NCBI GenBank assembly: GCA_017958845.1
Contig: JAGDBW010000039.1
Location: 1 to 6,081, forward strand
DNA length: 6,081 nt
Reading direction: 5' to 3'
Origin: Clostridia bacterium
Lineage (GTDB): Bacteria > Bacillota > Clostridia > Oscillospirales > CAG-272
The position numbers and the translations under genes are program-made. How positions within the stretch are numbered: position 1 is the first letter of the stretch; every line of letters begins with the position of its first letter. Below are positions 6,016-6,081 of this stretch, one piece after another. The notes below the pieces were generated by a model that was not told the DNA's origin, ran no database searches, and worked only from the letters and a program-made list of their open reading frames with translations.

Positions 6016-6081
6016 CCCCTCGCGCAAAACAGCGCCAAAATATCCCAAACAGCCCAAACCCCCTCCCCGTTTTTCCGATAC

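Noticed and set aside
1..6081. CRISPR array, insertion sequence or integration at the tRNA
   Set aside because: No regularly spaced repeats, transposase frames or terminal inverted repeats are visible. The tRNA 3' end, where integration would occur, is outside the window.

Overview
The window holds a three-gene, plus-strand stretch of a GC-rich bacterial genome (roughly two-thirds G+C by eye), with the 5' end of a divergently transcribed tRNA gene at its left edge. Strong Shine-Dalgarno (SD) sequences of the AAAGGAGG type, AT-rich sigma-70/sigma-A-like promoters standing out in GC-rich DNA, a two-gene half-transporter ABC exporter and an M3 oligoendopeptidase together suggest a high-GC member of the Bacillota (a clostridial lineage). 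This placement is an inference; no marker gene is present to fix it.

Layout. Bases 1-24 are the 5' end of a minus-strand tRNA, most likely tRNA-Pro, cut by the window edge. Its promoter (104-132, minus strand) lies back to back with a promoter for the plus-strand genes (187-215). A C-rich, T-poor leader (about 222-345) leads into two overlapping genes, 346-2259 and 2256-4103. Each encodes a complete half-transporter with a membrane domain and an ATPase domain. After a 116-base gap without a recognisable terminator or promoter comes a cytoplasmic zinc metallopeptidase of family M3 (4220-5911). The last 170 bases carry no gene but contain a dense series of short GC-rich hairpins.

How the genes work together. 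The two ABC proteins overlap by ATGA and have complementary defects. The first has Asp in place of the catalytic Glu after Walker B, and the second has LSAGE in place of LSGGQ. This is the pattern of heterodimeric exporters with one working and one degenerate ATP site (BmrC/BmrD, TM287/TM288 and LmrC/LmrD type), so the two very probably form one multidrug or lipid-type exporter. The substrate cannot be read from sequence. The peptidase probably degrades short peptides in the cytoplasm; its position behind the exporter does not by itself show a functional link.

Nothing here amounts to a clearly undescribed system. The observations most worth a second look are the asymmetric ATP sites, a near-palindrome over the exporter promoter, the unusual leader, the hairpin series after the peptidase gene, and a consistent excess of C over G on the coding strand, including between genes.
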